Of a stretch of 64,000 nucleotides of DNA, positions 46,172 to 56,300 are shown one piece after another. The notes below the pieces were generated by a model that did no database searches, was not told the origin of the DNA, and saw nothing but the letters and a program-made list of their open reading frames with translations. The stretch is from Thiomargarita sp. (GTDB taxonomy: Bacteria; Pseudomonadota; Gammaproteobacteria; Beggiatoales; Beggiatoaceae): NCBI GenBank assembly GCA_020721005.1, contig DYNP01000004.1:1-64000 (forward strand). Direction: 5' to 3'. A program made the translations under genes and the position numbers. The stretch's first letter is position 1, and every line of letters begins with the position of its first letter.

Positions 46172-48049
46172 TTATTTCCAGTTTCCTCTTAGTTCAGAGA
46201 TTTGTTGATGGGCTGTCCGAAGGGTCACTTGTTCAGGGGGAATGAGGTCACCGATTTTCAGGGCGATTTTTGACCACAGTCGTTTGGGAATTTTCAGAGT
46301 GCCACGTTCCCGACTGAAAAAAGTGCCCCATAAGCCGCAGAGGGCCATAGGTAATACGGGGACTGGATAGGTGTCAATGATTTTTCGCAGTCCTGGTAAA
46401 AAGGTTTGTAACTCGCCATCTCGGGTAATTCTGCCTTCTGGGAACAGTCCAACAACTTCTCCGGCTTGTAGGGCTGTGGTGATTTGGTCAAAGGCGGTTT
46501 CCATGATCAGTTTGTCTTCTTGAATTCCAGCAATGGGAATAGCACCGGCAGTTTTGAAGATAAAGTTGAGAATGGGAATTTGGTAGATTTTATAGTGCAT
46601 GACAAATCGTACCGGTCTTCGCAGACAGCCGCCAATGATCAGTGCATCTAAGTAACTGACATGGTTGGAGATTATCAGGCAGGCTCCTTGTTCTGGAAGG
46701 CGGTCTAAGTTTGTTTTTTCGACTCGATATAATAGGTGAATGAGTAGCCAGATGAAGAAGCGGGTTGAAAATTCTGGAACCAGGTAGAAGATGTAGAATC
46801 CGGTGAAAATGTTGGCAATGGCAAGGGTGAGAAAGAGTTGGGGAATGGTCATGCCCAGATTGAGCAGAATGATGGCTAGAATGGCTGAGAGGACCATGAA
46901 GAAGGCGTTGACAATGTTGTTGCTGGCGATGACTCTGGAGACGTGAGTGGGTTCAGTGCGTTGTTGAATGAGGGCATATAGGGGAACGATGTAGAGGCCG
47001 CCAGAGGCACTGAGCAGTAAGATGTCGATGAGGACGCGCCAGCTGCCGGGGGTTTGTAAAAAGGCTGTTATTCCAAGGAGTTCCGAGGTGGTGGGTTGGG
47101 TGTAGGCATAGGAAAGGTCTAAACTGAACAGGGTAATTCCCAAAGCACCGAGTGGAACGAGTCCCACTTCTACTTTATGGTCAGAGAGTCGGTCGCAGAG
47201 TAGAGAGCCCAGTCCAATTCCCAGTGAGAATAGGGTGAGTAGAAGGGTGACTACTTGTTCGTTGCCGCCTAGGGTTAATTTGGTGTAGTTGGGAAGTTGA
47301 GCCAGATAGACACCGCCAATTAGCCAGAACCAGGATATTCCCAGTACAGCTAGGAATAAAGTGCGGCGTTCTGCTAGAAAACGCAGGTTGCGCCAAGTTT
47401 CGGTGAATGGGTTCCAATTGAGAACGAGATTGGGGGCAACTGCCGGGGTAATGGGAATTTGTCGACTGGCGAGATAGCCAAGGAGGGCGATGGTGAGAAC
47501 GGTGGTAGAGACCCAGGTTAGGTTGGAAGAGGGAAGGGCAATGAGAATGCCTCCGGTCAGGGTGCCCAATAAGATGGCTAGGAAGGTGCCGGTTTCGACC
47601 AGGGCGTTACCGCCTATAAGTTCATGGGGTCGGAGGTGTTGGGGCAGGTAGCCGTATTTGATGGGTCCAAAGAAGGCGGATTGAGTGCCCATGAGGAAGA
47701 GGGCTGTGATCAGCAATGGCACGTTGTTGAAATAGAGTCCCAAAGTGCCCAGTAACATGATGATGATTTCTAGGAATTTGATGTGACGGGTCAATTGGGA
47801 TTTTTCGTATTTGTCGGCAAGTTGCCCGGCGGTGGCTGAGAATAGGAAGAAGGGTAAGATAAAGAGCCCTGCGCTGAGGTTGACCAGGGTATGAGTGTCA
47901 TATAGGGTTAGGATGGCGGTTTGGTAGGTGAATAGGATGATCAGGGCATTTTTGTAGACGTTGTCGTTAAAGGCACCTAGGAATTGGGTTAGGAAGTAGA
48001 AGTTGAAGCGTCGTTCTCGTAACAGGTGGAATTGGTTTTGGCTCGACAT
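46172..48049 (-). CDS. MFS lysophospholipid transporter - acyltransferase fusion
   Basis: A 625-residue inner-membrane protein. Residues 1-410 form a 12-helix major-facilitator domain of LplT type, starting FYFLTQFLGAFNDNVYKNAL. Residues about 430-625 form a PlsC-type acyltransferase with NHVSYLDA near 466 and LFPEGRITRDG near 537. The layout matches LplT fused to the acyltransferase part of Aas, without the acyl-ACP ligase domain. Inferred role: import of lysophospholipids and their re-acylation. AAGGAG lies nine bases before the ATG. Divergent from the glycosyltransferase gene. Confidence 0.9.
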   Translation of the reverse strand: MSSQNQFHLLRERRFNFYFLTQFLGAFNDNVYKNALIILFTYQTAILTLYDTHTLVNLSAGLFILPFFLFSATAGQLADKYEKSQLTRHIKFLEIIIMLLGTLGLYFNNVPLLITALFLMGTQSAFFGPIKYGYLPQHLRPHELIGGNALVETGTFLAILLGTLTGGILIALPSSNLTWVSTTVLTIALLGYLASRQIPITPAVAPNLVLNWNPFTETWRNLRFLAERRTLFLAVLGISWFWLIGGVYLAQLPNYTKLTLGGNEQVVTLLLTLFSLGIGLGSLLCDRLSDHKVEVGLVPLGALGITLFSLDLSYAYTQPTTSELLGITAFLQTPGSWRVLIDILLLSASGGLYIVPLYALIQQRTEPTHVSRVIASNNIVNAFFMVLSAILAIILLNLGMTIPQLFLTLAIANIFTGFYIFYLVPEFSTRFFIWLLIHLLYRVEKTNLDRLPEQGACLIISNHVSYLDALIIGGCLRRPVRFVMHYKIYQIPILNFIFKTAGAIPIAGIQEDKLIMETAFDQITTALQAGEVVGLFPEGRITRDGELQTFLPGLRKIIDTYPVPVLPMALCGLWGTFFSRERGTLKIPKRLWSKIALKIGDLIPPEQVTLRTAHQQISELRGNWK

Positions 48050-48137
48050 TGAATATGACTCCTTTGGGGTAATACTGTATAATTGGAATGATTTGAGTTA
48101 TAATTATTGTTGAATTGTTATTTATTGTGAAATTATC

Positions 48138-48851
48138 ATGACTATTGAGATTCATTCCCTGGTTATTTTAATTCCTGCCAAGAATGAAGAGCAAACTATT
48201 GAGCGGGTTATTATGGAAATCAGGCAGTTATTTACTCCTGTCCCAGTGGTAGTTATTGACGATGCCAGTACTGATCGCACAGCAGAGTTGGCGAAAATGG
48301 CTGGAGCTGTGGTATTGCCTTTGCCTTTCTCTTTGGGGGCTTGGGGGGCCATTCAAACTGGTTTAAGGTATGCCTTGCAGCAAGGGTTTCATACTGCAAT
48401 TACCATGGATGCCGATGGTCAACATGAGGCAGATTCCATTCCCGACTTATTGTATCCAATTGCCATTGGTCAGGCAGATGTGGTGATTGGGGCTTATCCA
48501 CAGCGGGGCAGTTTGTTGAGAAAAATTGCCTGGTCTGTATTTCGACAATTGTCGGGATTGGCATTGGAAGATTTAACCTCCGGATTGCGGGCTTATCATC
48601 GGCCAGCTATTGAGTTATTGGCTTCTCATCAGGCCACATTATTGGACTACCAGGATTTGGGGGTGTTGATTTTGTTACAGAAACATGGGTTGCGTATTGA
48701 AGAAGTCCCTACTTTAATGTATCCGCGCAGAAATGGACATTCTCGTATTTTCAGTTCCTGGCGAATTGTCAGTTACTACATGATTCAAACTGGGATTTTT
48801 TGTTTGGCTCACCACGGTCCAAGGAATCCTCCTTCATGTCCTATCAAATAA
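48138..48851 (+). CDS. Family 2 glycosyltransferase (dolichol-phosphate-mannose synthase type)
   Basis: A 237-residue GT-A-fold transferase: LVILIPAKNEEQTIERVI at the start, VVIDDASTDRT, and the metal/nucleotide-binding MDADGQHEAD near residue 95, then DLTSGLRAYHRPAIELL. No membrane helices. It probably loads a sugar onto a polyprenyl phosphate. The DUF2304 gene overlaps its 3' end, a frequent pairing for this subfamily, which suggests the two act together at the membrane. Confidence 0.9.
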   Translation: MTIEIHSLVILIPAKNEEQTIERVIMEIRQLFTPVPVVVIDDASTDRTAELAKMAGAVVLPLPFSLGAWGAIQTGLRYALQQGFHTAITMDADGQHEADSIPDLLYPIAIGQADVVIGAYPQRGSLLRKIAWSVFRQLSGLALEDLTSGLRAYHRPAIELLASHQATLLDYQDLGVLILLQKHGLRIEEVPTLMYPRRNGHSRIFSSWRIVSYYMIQTGIFCLAHHGPRNPPSCPIK

Positions 48852-49192
48852 CTTCAGCCAGTTTGGGACTGTTGATCGCCGGGGTTATCTTATGGTTAAT
48901 TCGCCGCGATCACTTACATTCTCGTCATGCCCTGTGGTGGTTATCCGTAGCGATTAGCGCTTTGGTATTGGGCATTTTTCCAACCACTATTGATCAGTTG
49001 GCGCCTTGGTTTGGGGTCAGTTATCCTCCAACTTTATTGATGATTTTGGGCATGGCTATGATCCTTATTAAAGTATTGTTGATAGATATTCATCAGTCGG
49101 CATTGGAACGCAAAACGCGACGTTTGGCGCAAAAGATTGCGTTGTTGGAAGAAGCTCAGTCTCATCAGGTTCACAAGGAGGAAAACCCCTGA
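48836..49192 (+). CDS. DUF2304 small membrane protein
   Basis: A 118-residue protein with three membrane helices (about 5-22, 34-52, 62-82) and a C-terminal coiled coil (ALERKTRRLAQKIALLEEAQ), the usual DUF2304 layout. The ATG at 48836 lies inside the end of the glycosyltransferase gene, with AAGGA upstream. In polyprenyl-phosphate sugar systems DUF2304 proteins accompany GT2 enzymes; its own activity is unknown. Confidence 0.85.
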   Translation: MSYQITSASLGLLIAGVILWLIRRDHLHSRHALWWLSVAISALVLGIFPTTIDQLAPWFGVSYPPTLLMILGMAMILIKVLLIDIHQSALERKTRRLAQKIALLEEAQSHQVHKEENP

Positions 49193-49238
49193 GCCCAGTC
49201 CAATCCGCGGGAAGCCGATTTAATGGTGAATTATGAAT

Positions 49239-49761
49239 AGACCTCTTATGAAAAAATACGATCATGAAAAGATGAGAGTTGCCCACCCTACTATTATCTG
49301 CCATTCAGTTAAGATACGTTGGAGTGGAGGCTTTAGCCGGCAATTAAGGTATGCTGGAATGGAGGCTTTAGCCGGTAATTAAGGTATGCTAAAGTGAAGG
49401 TACGTTGGAGTGGAGGCTTTATCCGGTAATTAAGGTATATTGGAGTGGAGGCTTTAGCCGGCAATTAAGGTATGCTGGAATGGAGGCTTTAGCCGGTAAT
49501 TAAGGTATGCTAAAGTGAAGGTATGTTGGAGTAGAGGCTTTAGCCGGCCAGCGGTAGGTATCACCTCACACACACAAATTGCAAGGCGCCTACCGCTGGC
49601 CGGCTAAAGCCTCCATTCCTACGGGACTTCCCTCTTTGAATAGCATGGCTGAAATTGGGTGGGCAACGATAAAATTGTTGCCCATTCTACCATTAGACTT
49701 TTGGCAATTTTATTTTTTCGTATCTCATCTTTATCGCATCATTTTCTTTTGCAAGAGGTCT
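49239..49761. mobile_element. Nested-palindrome element, copy D, with internal duplication
   Basis: The left end TAGACCTCTTATGAAAAAAT and the right end CTTTTGCAAGAGGTCTA are near-perfect complements ending in TA on both sides. A 121-bp direct repeat lies inside: the block beginning GGAGTGGAGGCTTTAGCCGG at 49321 recurs at 49442. The central hairpin follows (TAGCCGGCCAGCGGTAGG against CCTACCGCTGGCCGGCTA). No coding capacity. It fills the gap 49193-49771. Confidence 0.82.
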
Positions 49762-49771
49762 ATTAAATCTA

Positions 49772-52700
49772 CTATAGTTTGCCATTATTATCCGCTTCAG
49801 TAAGGCCAAAGAAACTTTCAATGCGATTGAGGAAGCGTTTGTAAACGGCTTCTTTTTCTTCTTCCACGGCTTGATGGATATTGAGACGAGATTGGGTGGC
49901 CAATTGGCGCTGGGTAAGCATTTTACTAATTAATTCAGTGACTTCAGGTTGTTGTTGTAACAAGGGTTTAATGTCTTCATTCGTGATTTCATACACTAAG
50001 GTTTCTGAAATAGAGACCACAGTTGCGGTCCTCTTTTCCCCAGTGAGCAGAGCCATTTCTCCAAAAATATTTCCTGCCCCCAAGCGAGCCACTTCAGTGG
50101 ATTGAGTTTCTTCGGAACGCACTCGCACTCCGACCACACCTTCCACGATGATAAATAGGGAATCACCTTGGTCACCTTGGCGCACAATGATTTCACCGGG
50201 AGGATAGCGATGGCGACGAATGTTTTCGCTCAGGTGCTGTTTGGCTTGGTCAGAGAAAGGTTTAAAAATATCAACTTCTTGTAGTAATGTGGTGGGTTTA
50301 GTGGCTTCTTCCCCGCCACGCTCTTTGACGCCCCGAAACCAATGAATTTCTTGTCTTTGCACTGCTGGGGTAATGCCAGCACGGTTGAGGTGGAACCAAA
50401 CTCGGGTCCAAACTTCTTCTAAGATATAGAATTTGTTGGCATAATTGCCAGCACAGAAGGCTACCCAATAGCTGGCAGCCCATTCATTGATGCCGGTAAA
50501 AATGATGACCGGAGCAGGCTCTTTGAGCACGTGTTGATTGGTGGACAGCAAGGCGTCGAGTAGAATTTTTTTGACTCGTTCCGGATGGTGCATGGGGTGG
50601 ACGTAAACTGTGGGCCACAGCCAGAAGGTTTCATCCGGGTAGCAATAGTTGAGAATGGGAGATTCTGAAGCCATACTGTTGGGAATGCTGAGAATGCAGT
50701 CGGCTCGAGTTTTCAAGCGAGTGGTGCGCCAGGTGATATCAACAATTTCTCCTTCATCAAATTTGCCAATTTGTACCCAGTCTCCAATTCTAAAGGGTCG
50801 CTCAATGTTGATGGCAATACCGGAGAAGATGTTGGAAATGTTGATTTGGATGGCAAGACCGATGATCATGGCAATGACGCCAGAGGTGGCGAGAATGCTG
50901 GTCAGTTGCTCTTCGTAAACAAAGGCAATGATGCCGATGATGGCTAAAAAGTAGATGATGAAGGCGAGGAACAGGCGCACGATATTGGGAATAATGCGGC
51001 CACTTTTTTCTTCCAAGGGGGTCCAGATGAAGCTTTCTGAAGCCAGGTTTAAAAGGAAGGCTGGAATCATCCACCATAGGATGTCAAATACCCTAATCAT
51101 GGATTTGAGACTGTAAGGGTTGGTTTTTTCTGCCAGCCATTCTACCAGAATAATTTCACTGGATAGGAGGAGAAGAAAGGTGAAAACGGTTTGGAGTAAC
51201 CAGGTGGTTTTAGAGAAGCGCCTAAATCGCTTGCTGGTGGTGGTGATGTTGAGCAACAATAGGACGACTACTGAGACCAGAAATAGGTTATAGGCGGTGT
51301 TATAAGACATGAGTCCGCGCAGGGTGAATTCACTTTTTTTGATGTTGATGGCAGAGTTGAAACGGGAATATTCAACTGTGCCACCTTGGACGTTGAGAAA
51401 TTCAGGGTCACCCAGGGAATATTTTTTAGTAATGTCTTGGAATAACATGGCATTAGCCACTTCCCAACCACTGGTGGGACTGATGATTTGACTTTCTTGA
51501 AGTTGTTCGTATAGACTTTTGTCACGAGTCAGTCCCATACCTAAAATGTCGGTGACATAGATGAGGTTGTTACGGGTGAGTTCCCGGTGTCGAAAGTTGA
51601 CGCCGACAATGTGTTGTTTATAGGCATAACGATTGAGAAAGTCGGCTTTAAATTCTCGTTTGTTAATGCGATAGACTCGATAGGTGATCTGGTCTTTCAT
51701 TTTATCCACAACGGGCAGTCCCAATTCTCCCGCTTCAACTGCATTGAGGAATTCAATGTCTTGGGGATTGAAGCCCCCTTGAAAGCGGAACCAGATGTGA
51801 AAATCCAATTGATAAGTGAGTTTAGAGGGGTCAAAGCCGGTGATCTCATTGATCTTGATGCCCACATAGACAACATTGGTTTTGTACATGTAATTGTCAT
51901 CTATTTTGAGCACTTTTTCCTCTTTGATGGCAGTTTCCAAGTCTGCAATTTCATTGAGGTTACGAATGGTTTGCAATTGGGTCAGGGCAGAGACCAGATT
52001 TTTATTTTTGTAAACACCGATGGCCACTGGCTTTTGGGAATCGCGATTTTTGTCAAAATAGTTGAAACCAGTTGTACCCTCCACTGCATCATGAATGTTG
52101 ATCATGCTGGCAAGATAGTCTCTGACTCTTTGACGGTCTTCAGCCAGGGAGTTAAATTCTCCAGTAATTTTGGCTTCGCGGATGGCTTTAACGAGGACCA
52201 TGGCAGTGTCATAGGCATAAGCCGCTGACCAGTCAGGAATTTCCCCAATATGACGGGCTTCATAGTCGGTTTTAAATTGTTGCCCCTTTTCATTGGCAGT
52301 GTCAAAGATGAGGGGGGTTACGCCATAGATGTCATTGGTATAAAAGCCGGGGTTGGATTTTTCTTTGGGAAGGTGGTCAAATCCATGTTTGAAGGTGTCT
52401 TCAGAGAGACTGGTTTCTCCAATGATGATGTTATTGAGAGTGGCATCTTTGATCATTTTGACCAGTCTGATGGCTTCTGGTGCTTGCATGGCTAGGAACA
52501 GGGTACCGGCTTCTTCTCTTTGTTTTTTGAGTTGGCTGACCATGTTTTTAAAGTTGTCTTCTAATTTTTGATTTTCGAGGCGTTCCTGTTCCGGAGTGGA
52601 GGGTTTAACAACGTCATACTTCCAAACATTTTTGATTTCCATGCCAAGTCCCAAGGCAGTTTCTTCAAATATTTCAGCAAGGTAGGCGCCATAACTGTCA

Positions 52701-53227
52701 TTTTCACGAATGATGGTGACTTTGTTTTGTCGGAAGACTTTTTTGACATAGTTGGCTAGGAATTGTCCAGAGATGCGGTTGTTGAAGATATTTCTAAAAT
52801 ACCATTCGTTGTCTTTGGTCACCGCAACACTGACTGAACCGGGGGTGATGGCTGGGACCCCGTATTTTTTATAAACTTTACCCCCCCGAATAGAGCAACC
52901 GCTGTACCAGTGACCAATGACTGCAATGGCTTTGTGGTCTTCAACCATTTTGAGAGCAGATTGTTCAGCTTGACCATTGGGACCACAGTCATCCTGGTCA
53001 TCGTAGAGGTCTAATTTAAGTTTTTTGCCACTGATTCCCCCTTTTTCATTGATGCTGTCAAAATAGAGTTGGATCCCCTGGGACATTTGTTTACCTGCTA
53101 CACTGGTGACAGGACCTACAAAGGCAATTCGAATGAAGTTACTGTCATACGAAGAGTAATTCATGTAAATTGTCCAAGAGAAGATGGAAAATATCACCGT
53201 AATTAGTAGAAAAAATCTGATTTTCAT
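49772..53227 (-). CDS. Periplasmic-binding-protein / MscS channel / cyclic-nucleotide-binding fusion
   Basis: An 1151-residue membrane protein of unusual make-up. Order: a membrane anchor or signal (1-22), a type I periplasmic binding domain like LivJ (about 30-405, IRIAFVGPVTSVAGKQMSQG), a beta-rich domain (about 430-640), four hydrophobic segments (about 642-775), an MscS pore and beta domain (about 775-865, GLAIQINISNIFSGIAINIE then RPFRIGDWVQIG), an MscS C-terminal part (to about 960) and a cyclic-nucleotide-binding domain (about 985-1100, FGEMALLTGEKRTATV). The beta-rich domain (YRINKREFKADFLNRYAYKQ, LDFHIWFRFQG) faintly recalls the extracellular domain of Cys-loop channels. Inference: a channel gated by an external ligand and modulated by cNMP. 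The 88-bp gap to the upstream paralogue suggests co-transcription. Confidence 0.85.
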   Translation of the reverse strand: MKIRFFLLITVIFSIFSWTIYMNYSSYDSNFIRIAFVGPVTSVAGKQMSQGIQLYFDSINEKGGISGKKLKLDLYDDQDDCGPNGQAEQSALKMVEDHKAIAVIGHWYSGCSIRGGKVYKKYGVPAITPGSVSVAVTKDNEWYFRNIFNNRISGQFLANYVKKVFRQNKVTIIRENDSYGAYLAEIFEETALGLGMEIKNVWKYDVVKPSTPEQERLENQKLEDNFKNMVSQLKKQREEAGTLFLAMQAPEAIRLVKMIKDATLNNIIIGETSLSEDTFKHGFDHLPKEKSNPGFYTNDIYGVTPLIFDTANEKGQQFKTDYEARHIGEIPDWSAAYAYDTAMVLVKAIREAKITGEFNSLAEDRQRVRDYLASMINIHDAVEGTTGFNYFDKNRDSQKPVAIGVYKNKNLVSALTQLQTIRNLNEIADLETAIKEEKVLKIDDNYMYKTNVVYVGIKINEITGFDPSKLTYQLDFHIWFRFQGGFNPQDIEFLNAVEAGELGLPVVDKMKDQITYRVYRINKREFKADFLNRYAYKQHIVGVNFRHRELTRNNLIYVTDILGMGLTRDKSLYEQLQESQIISPTSGWEVANAMLFQDITKKYSLGDPEFLNVQGGTVEYSRFNSAINIKKSEFTLRGLMSYNTAYNLFLVSVVVLLLLNITTTSKRFRRFSKTTWLLQTVFTFLLLLSSEIILVEWLAEKTNPYSLKSMIRVFDILWWMIPAFLLNLASESFIWTPLEEKSGRIIPNIVRLFLAFIIYFLAIIGIIAFVYEEQLTSILATSGVIAMIIGLAIQINISNIFSGIAINIERPFRIGDWVQIGKFDEGEIVDITWRTTRLKTRADCILSIPNSMASESPILNYCYPDETFWLWPTVYVHPMHHPERVKKILLDALLSTNQHVLKEPAPVIIFTGINEWAASYWVAFCAGNYANKFYILEEVWTRVWFHLNRAGITPAVQRQEIHWFRGVKERGGEEATKPTTLLQEVDIFKPFSDQAKQHLSENIRRHRYPPGEIIVRQGDQGDSLFIIVEGVVGVRVRSEETQSTEVARLGAGNIFGEMALLTGEKRTATVVSISETLVYEITNEDIKPLLQQQPEVTELISKMLTQRQLATQSRLNIHQAVEEEKEAVYKRFLNRIESFFGLTEADNNGKL

Positions 53228-53315
53228 AGTTGGTTACCAATTCTGAAGCTTAAAGCAGGTCCTTGTATGGGGTGTGCAGGGTTATGGGGAATGGGAATTG
53301 ATGATTCATGAGAGG

Positions 53316-56300
53316 TTATTTTTTCCAAAGGTTTTGCAGGAAGGCTAGGGCGCCACTTTCATGTTTTATTTCAGAGGTTTTTGGGGTGAAAACATTTGAG
53401 ATATCAGTTTCTTGCATCATGGCAATGGCTCTGGTGGCTTCATCTCCTTGAAACATGTGGATTTCTTGGCGCCGCATGGCTGGCCGAATGGCTGCCCGGT
53501 CTAAGTGGATGGACACTTTTTCCCAAACTTCAGAGAGAATATAGGGTTTTTGTTCATAGTCATCGGCGCAGAAAGCCACCCAGTAACCGGCAGCCCATTC
53601 GTTGATGCCGGTGAAAATAACGACAGGTTCGGGTTTTTTGAGAATGGATTCAGTGGACAGTAGGGCGTCAAGGAGTATTTTTTTGACGCGCAGTGGGCAG
53701 TGTTTTGGATGGACGTAGACAGTGGGCCAGATCCAATAGACGTTAGTAGGGTAATAAAAATTAGTGAGGGGGGTTTCTGCAGTGATAGTGTTGGGTAGGC
53801 TGATGATGGCATGGTTACGGGTTTGTAATCGGGTGGCTCTCCAGTTGATGTCAACTATTTCAGCTTCTTCAAAGCCTTCGAGTTTGATCCAGTCCCGGAT
53901 TCTAAAGGGTCGTTCCAGGTTGATCATGATGCCAGAGAAGATGTTGGAGATGTTGATTTGAATGGCTAAACCGATGATCATGGCAAGCATGCCAGAGGTG
54001 GCAAGCAGGCTGTTGAAGCGTTGTTCGTAGACAAAGACGATGATGGCAATGAGAGCAATGAAGTAGATGATCATGGCAAAGAAGTGGCGAATGATTTTGG
54101 GAATGGCTCCAATTTGTTCCTCCAAAGGAGTCCAGACAAAGCGTTCAGTGGCCAGGTTTATGAAATAGGCGGGAATGATCCACCATAATACGTCGAAGAA
54201 TTTGATCAGGGTTTTGAGGCTATAGAGACTGGTGTGTTCTGCCAGCCAGTCTACGAAGATAATTTCTCCACTGAGAAGTAGGAGGGCAGCAAAGATGACT
54301 TGGAGGAACCAGAAGTATTTGAGGTAACGAGGTAGTTTGAGGCCAGCCAGGGTGGAGAAAATGACAATAAGTCCGCTGAGTAGCATGAGATCGTAGGCGT
54401 ATTCATAGGGGAGTTTGCCGCGCAGGGTGAAGTCGTCTTTGTGGATGCGAATGCCCATGTTAAATTGGGAATAGTCAACGAGTCCATTGGGAACGTTGAG
54501 GTATTTTGGGTCACCGAGGGCACTTTTTTTGGCAATGTCTTGGTAAAACCAGACCCGGTTGATGCTCCAACCAAAAATGGGATTGAGGGTTTGGTTGTCG
54601 AGCATTCTTTGTTCTAAAGGGGTGTCATTGGAGCCCATTCCAACCACGTCGGTTACATAGATGAGGTTATGGTGGGTTAGGTTGCGATGACGAAATTGCA
54701 GTCCCAAAACGTGTTGTTTATAGGTGTAATCGGTTAGAAAGTCGGCTTTGAATTGGCTTTTGATATGGTAAATTCGATAGGTGATTTTGTCTTTGGTTTT
54801 TTTGACAAGTGGACGTTGCAGTTGGAGTTTGACTTCTTGAGGATTGACTGCATTGGTGAATTCAATGTCTTGGGGATTGAAGCTGCCCTGGAACCGGAAC
54901 CAGATGTAAAAGTCCATGGTGTAGGTGAGTTGGTGTAGGTCAAGGTCAGTGATTTCTCTGATTTCCACTCCGGTATAGACGACATTCGTTTTATACATAT
55001 ACTTATTGTCAATGAGTAGGACTCGTTCTTCTTTGAGGGCATCTTCTAGGTCACTGATTTCATTGGTACTGCGCATTGATTGAAGTTGGGTGAGGGCAGA
55101 GACTGAGTTTCTGTTTTTGTAGACGCCTAAAGATACGGGTTTTTGGGCATCTCTCTCTTGATTAAAGTAGTTATATCCAGTGGTACCAAGAAGAGCTTCA
55201 TCAGCATTGGTGTAGCTGGCCAGTTGGTCTCGAATTTTTTGCCGGTCTTGTTGTAAGGTGTCAGTCCGCCCAGTGAGATTGGCTTCTTTGATGGCATTGG
55301 TGAGTAGCATGGCAGTGTCATAGGCATAGGCTGCAGACCAGTCCGGGTGTTCCTGATAGCGTTGTTGGTAGATGGCTTTGAATTGTTGGGCTTTGTCGTT
55401 GGCAGTGTCGTATATGAGTGGGGTCGCCACATAAATGTCATTGATGTAGAAGCCGGGGCTGCTTTTTTCTCGTATAAATTTGTCAAAGCCGCGTTGAAAG
55501 GTTTCTTCAGAGAATGAGGAGGAGCCAATGATGGGATTGGGAATATTGGCTTCTTTGATGGCTTTGACGAGTTTGACGCCTTCCCGAGCTTGGACTGCAA
55601 GTAGTAAAACGCCCGCTTCTTGTCTTTTGGCCCGCAATTGGTCAACGATGTTTTGGAGGGTGTAATCTAAGTTGGGGTCTTTATCATCAAATGCCCAAGT
55701 ATTTTTGACCTCCATTTGCAACTCATTGGAGGTGTTTTTAAAAACCTCTGCCAAATAGGAACCATAGTCTGCAGTTTCATGGATGATGCTGACGGTGTCT
55801 TGTCGAAAGATTTTTTTCACATAATTCGCAAGGAATTGTCCAGACGAGTTGGCGTTGTAGATATTCCTAAAATACCAAGGGTTGTTAAGGGTCACTTTGA
55901 TGTTGTCGGAGCCAGGGGTGATGGCGGGAATTTTGTGTTGTTGGTAGACTTTGCCGGCGTTGATGGAGCAGGAACTGTACCAGTGACCAATTACTGCAAT
56001 GATGGATTGTTGGGTAATTTGTTGCGCCACTTGTTGGGCTCGGGTGTCGCATTGGTTTTGGTCGTCGAAGATCTTAAGTTCGATGAGGTGGCCATTAATT
56101 CCCCCTTTTTTATTAATTTCTTCTAAGTGGAGTTCAATACCTTGGGTCATGAGTCGACCAGCGGCGGCACCTTCTCCACTCATAGGACCGGCAAAGGCGA
56201 TAGTTAAAGTGGACTTTTGTCCTGGTAGGGAGGGCGTCTGACAGGCAGTGAGGCTGTGTAAGCCAATACTGATCAAAAGTATGAATAAAAAAAAGAGGAG

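Noticed and set aside
51587-52228. 213-residue plus-strand frame inside the channel gene
   Set aside because: Antisense to a well-supported 1151-residue gene; no homology pattern or ribosome site.
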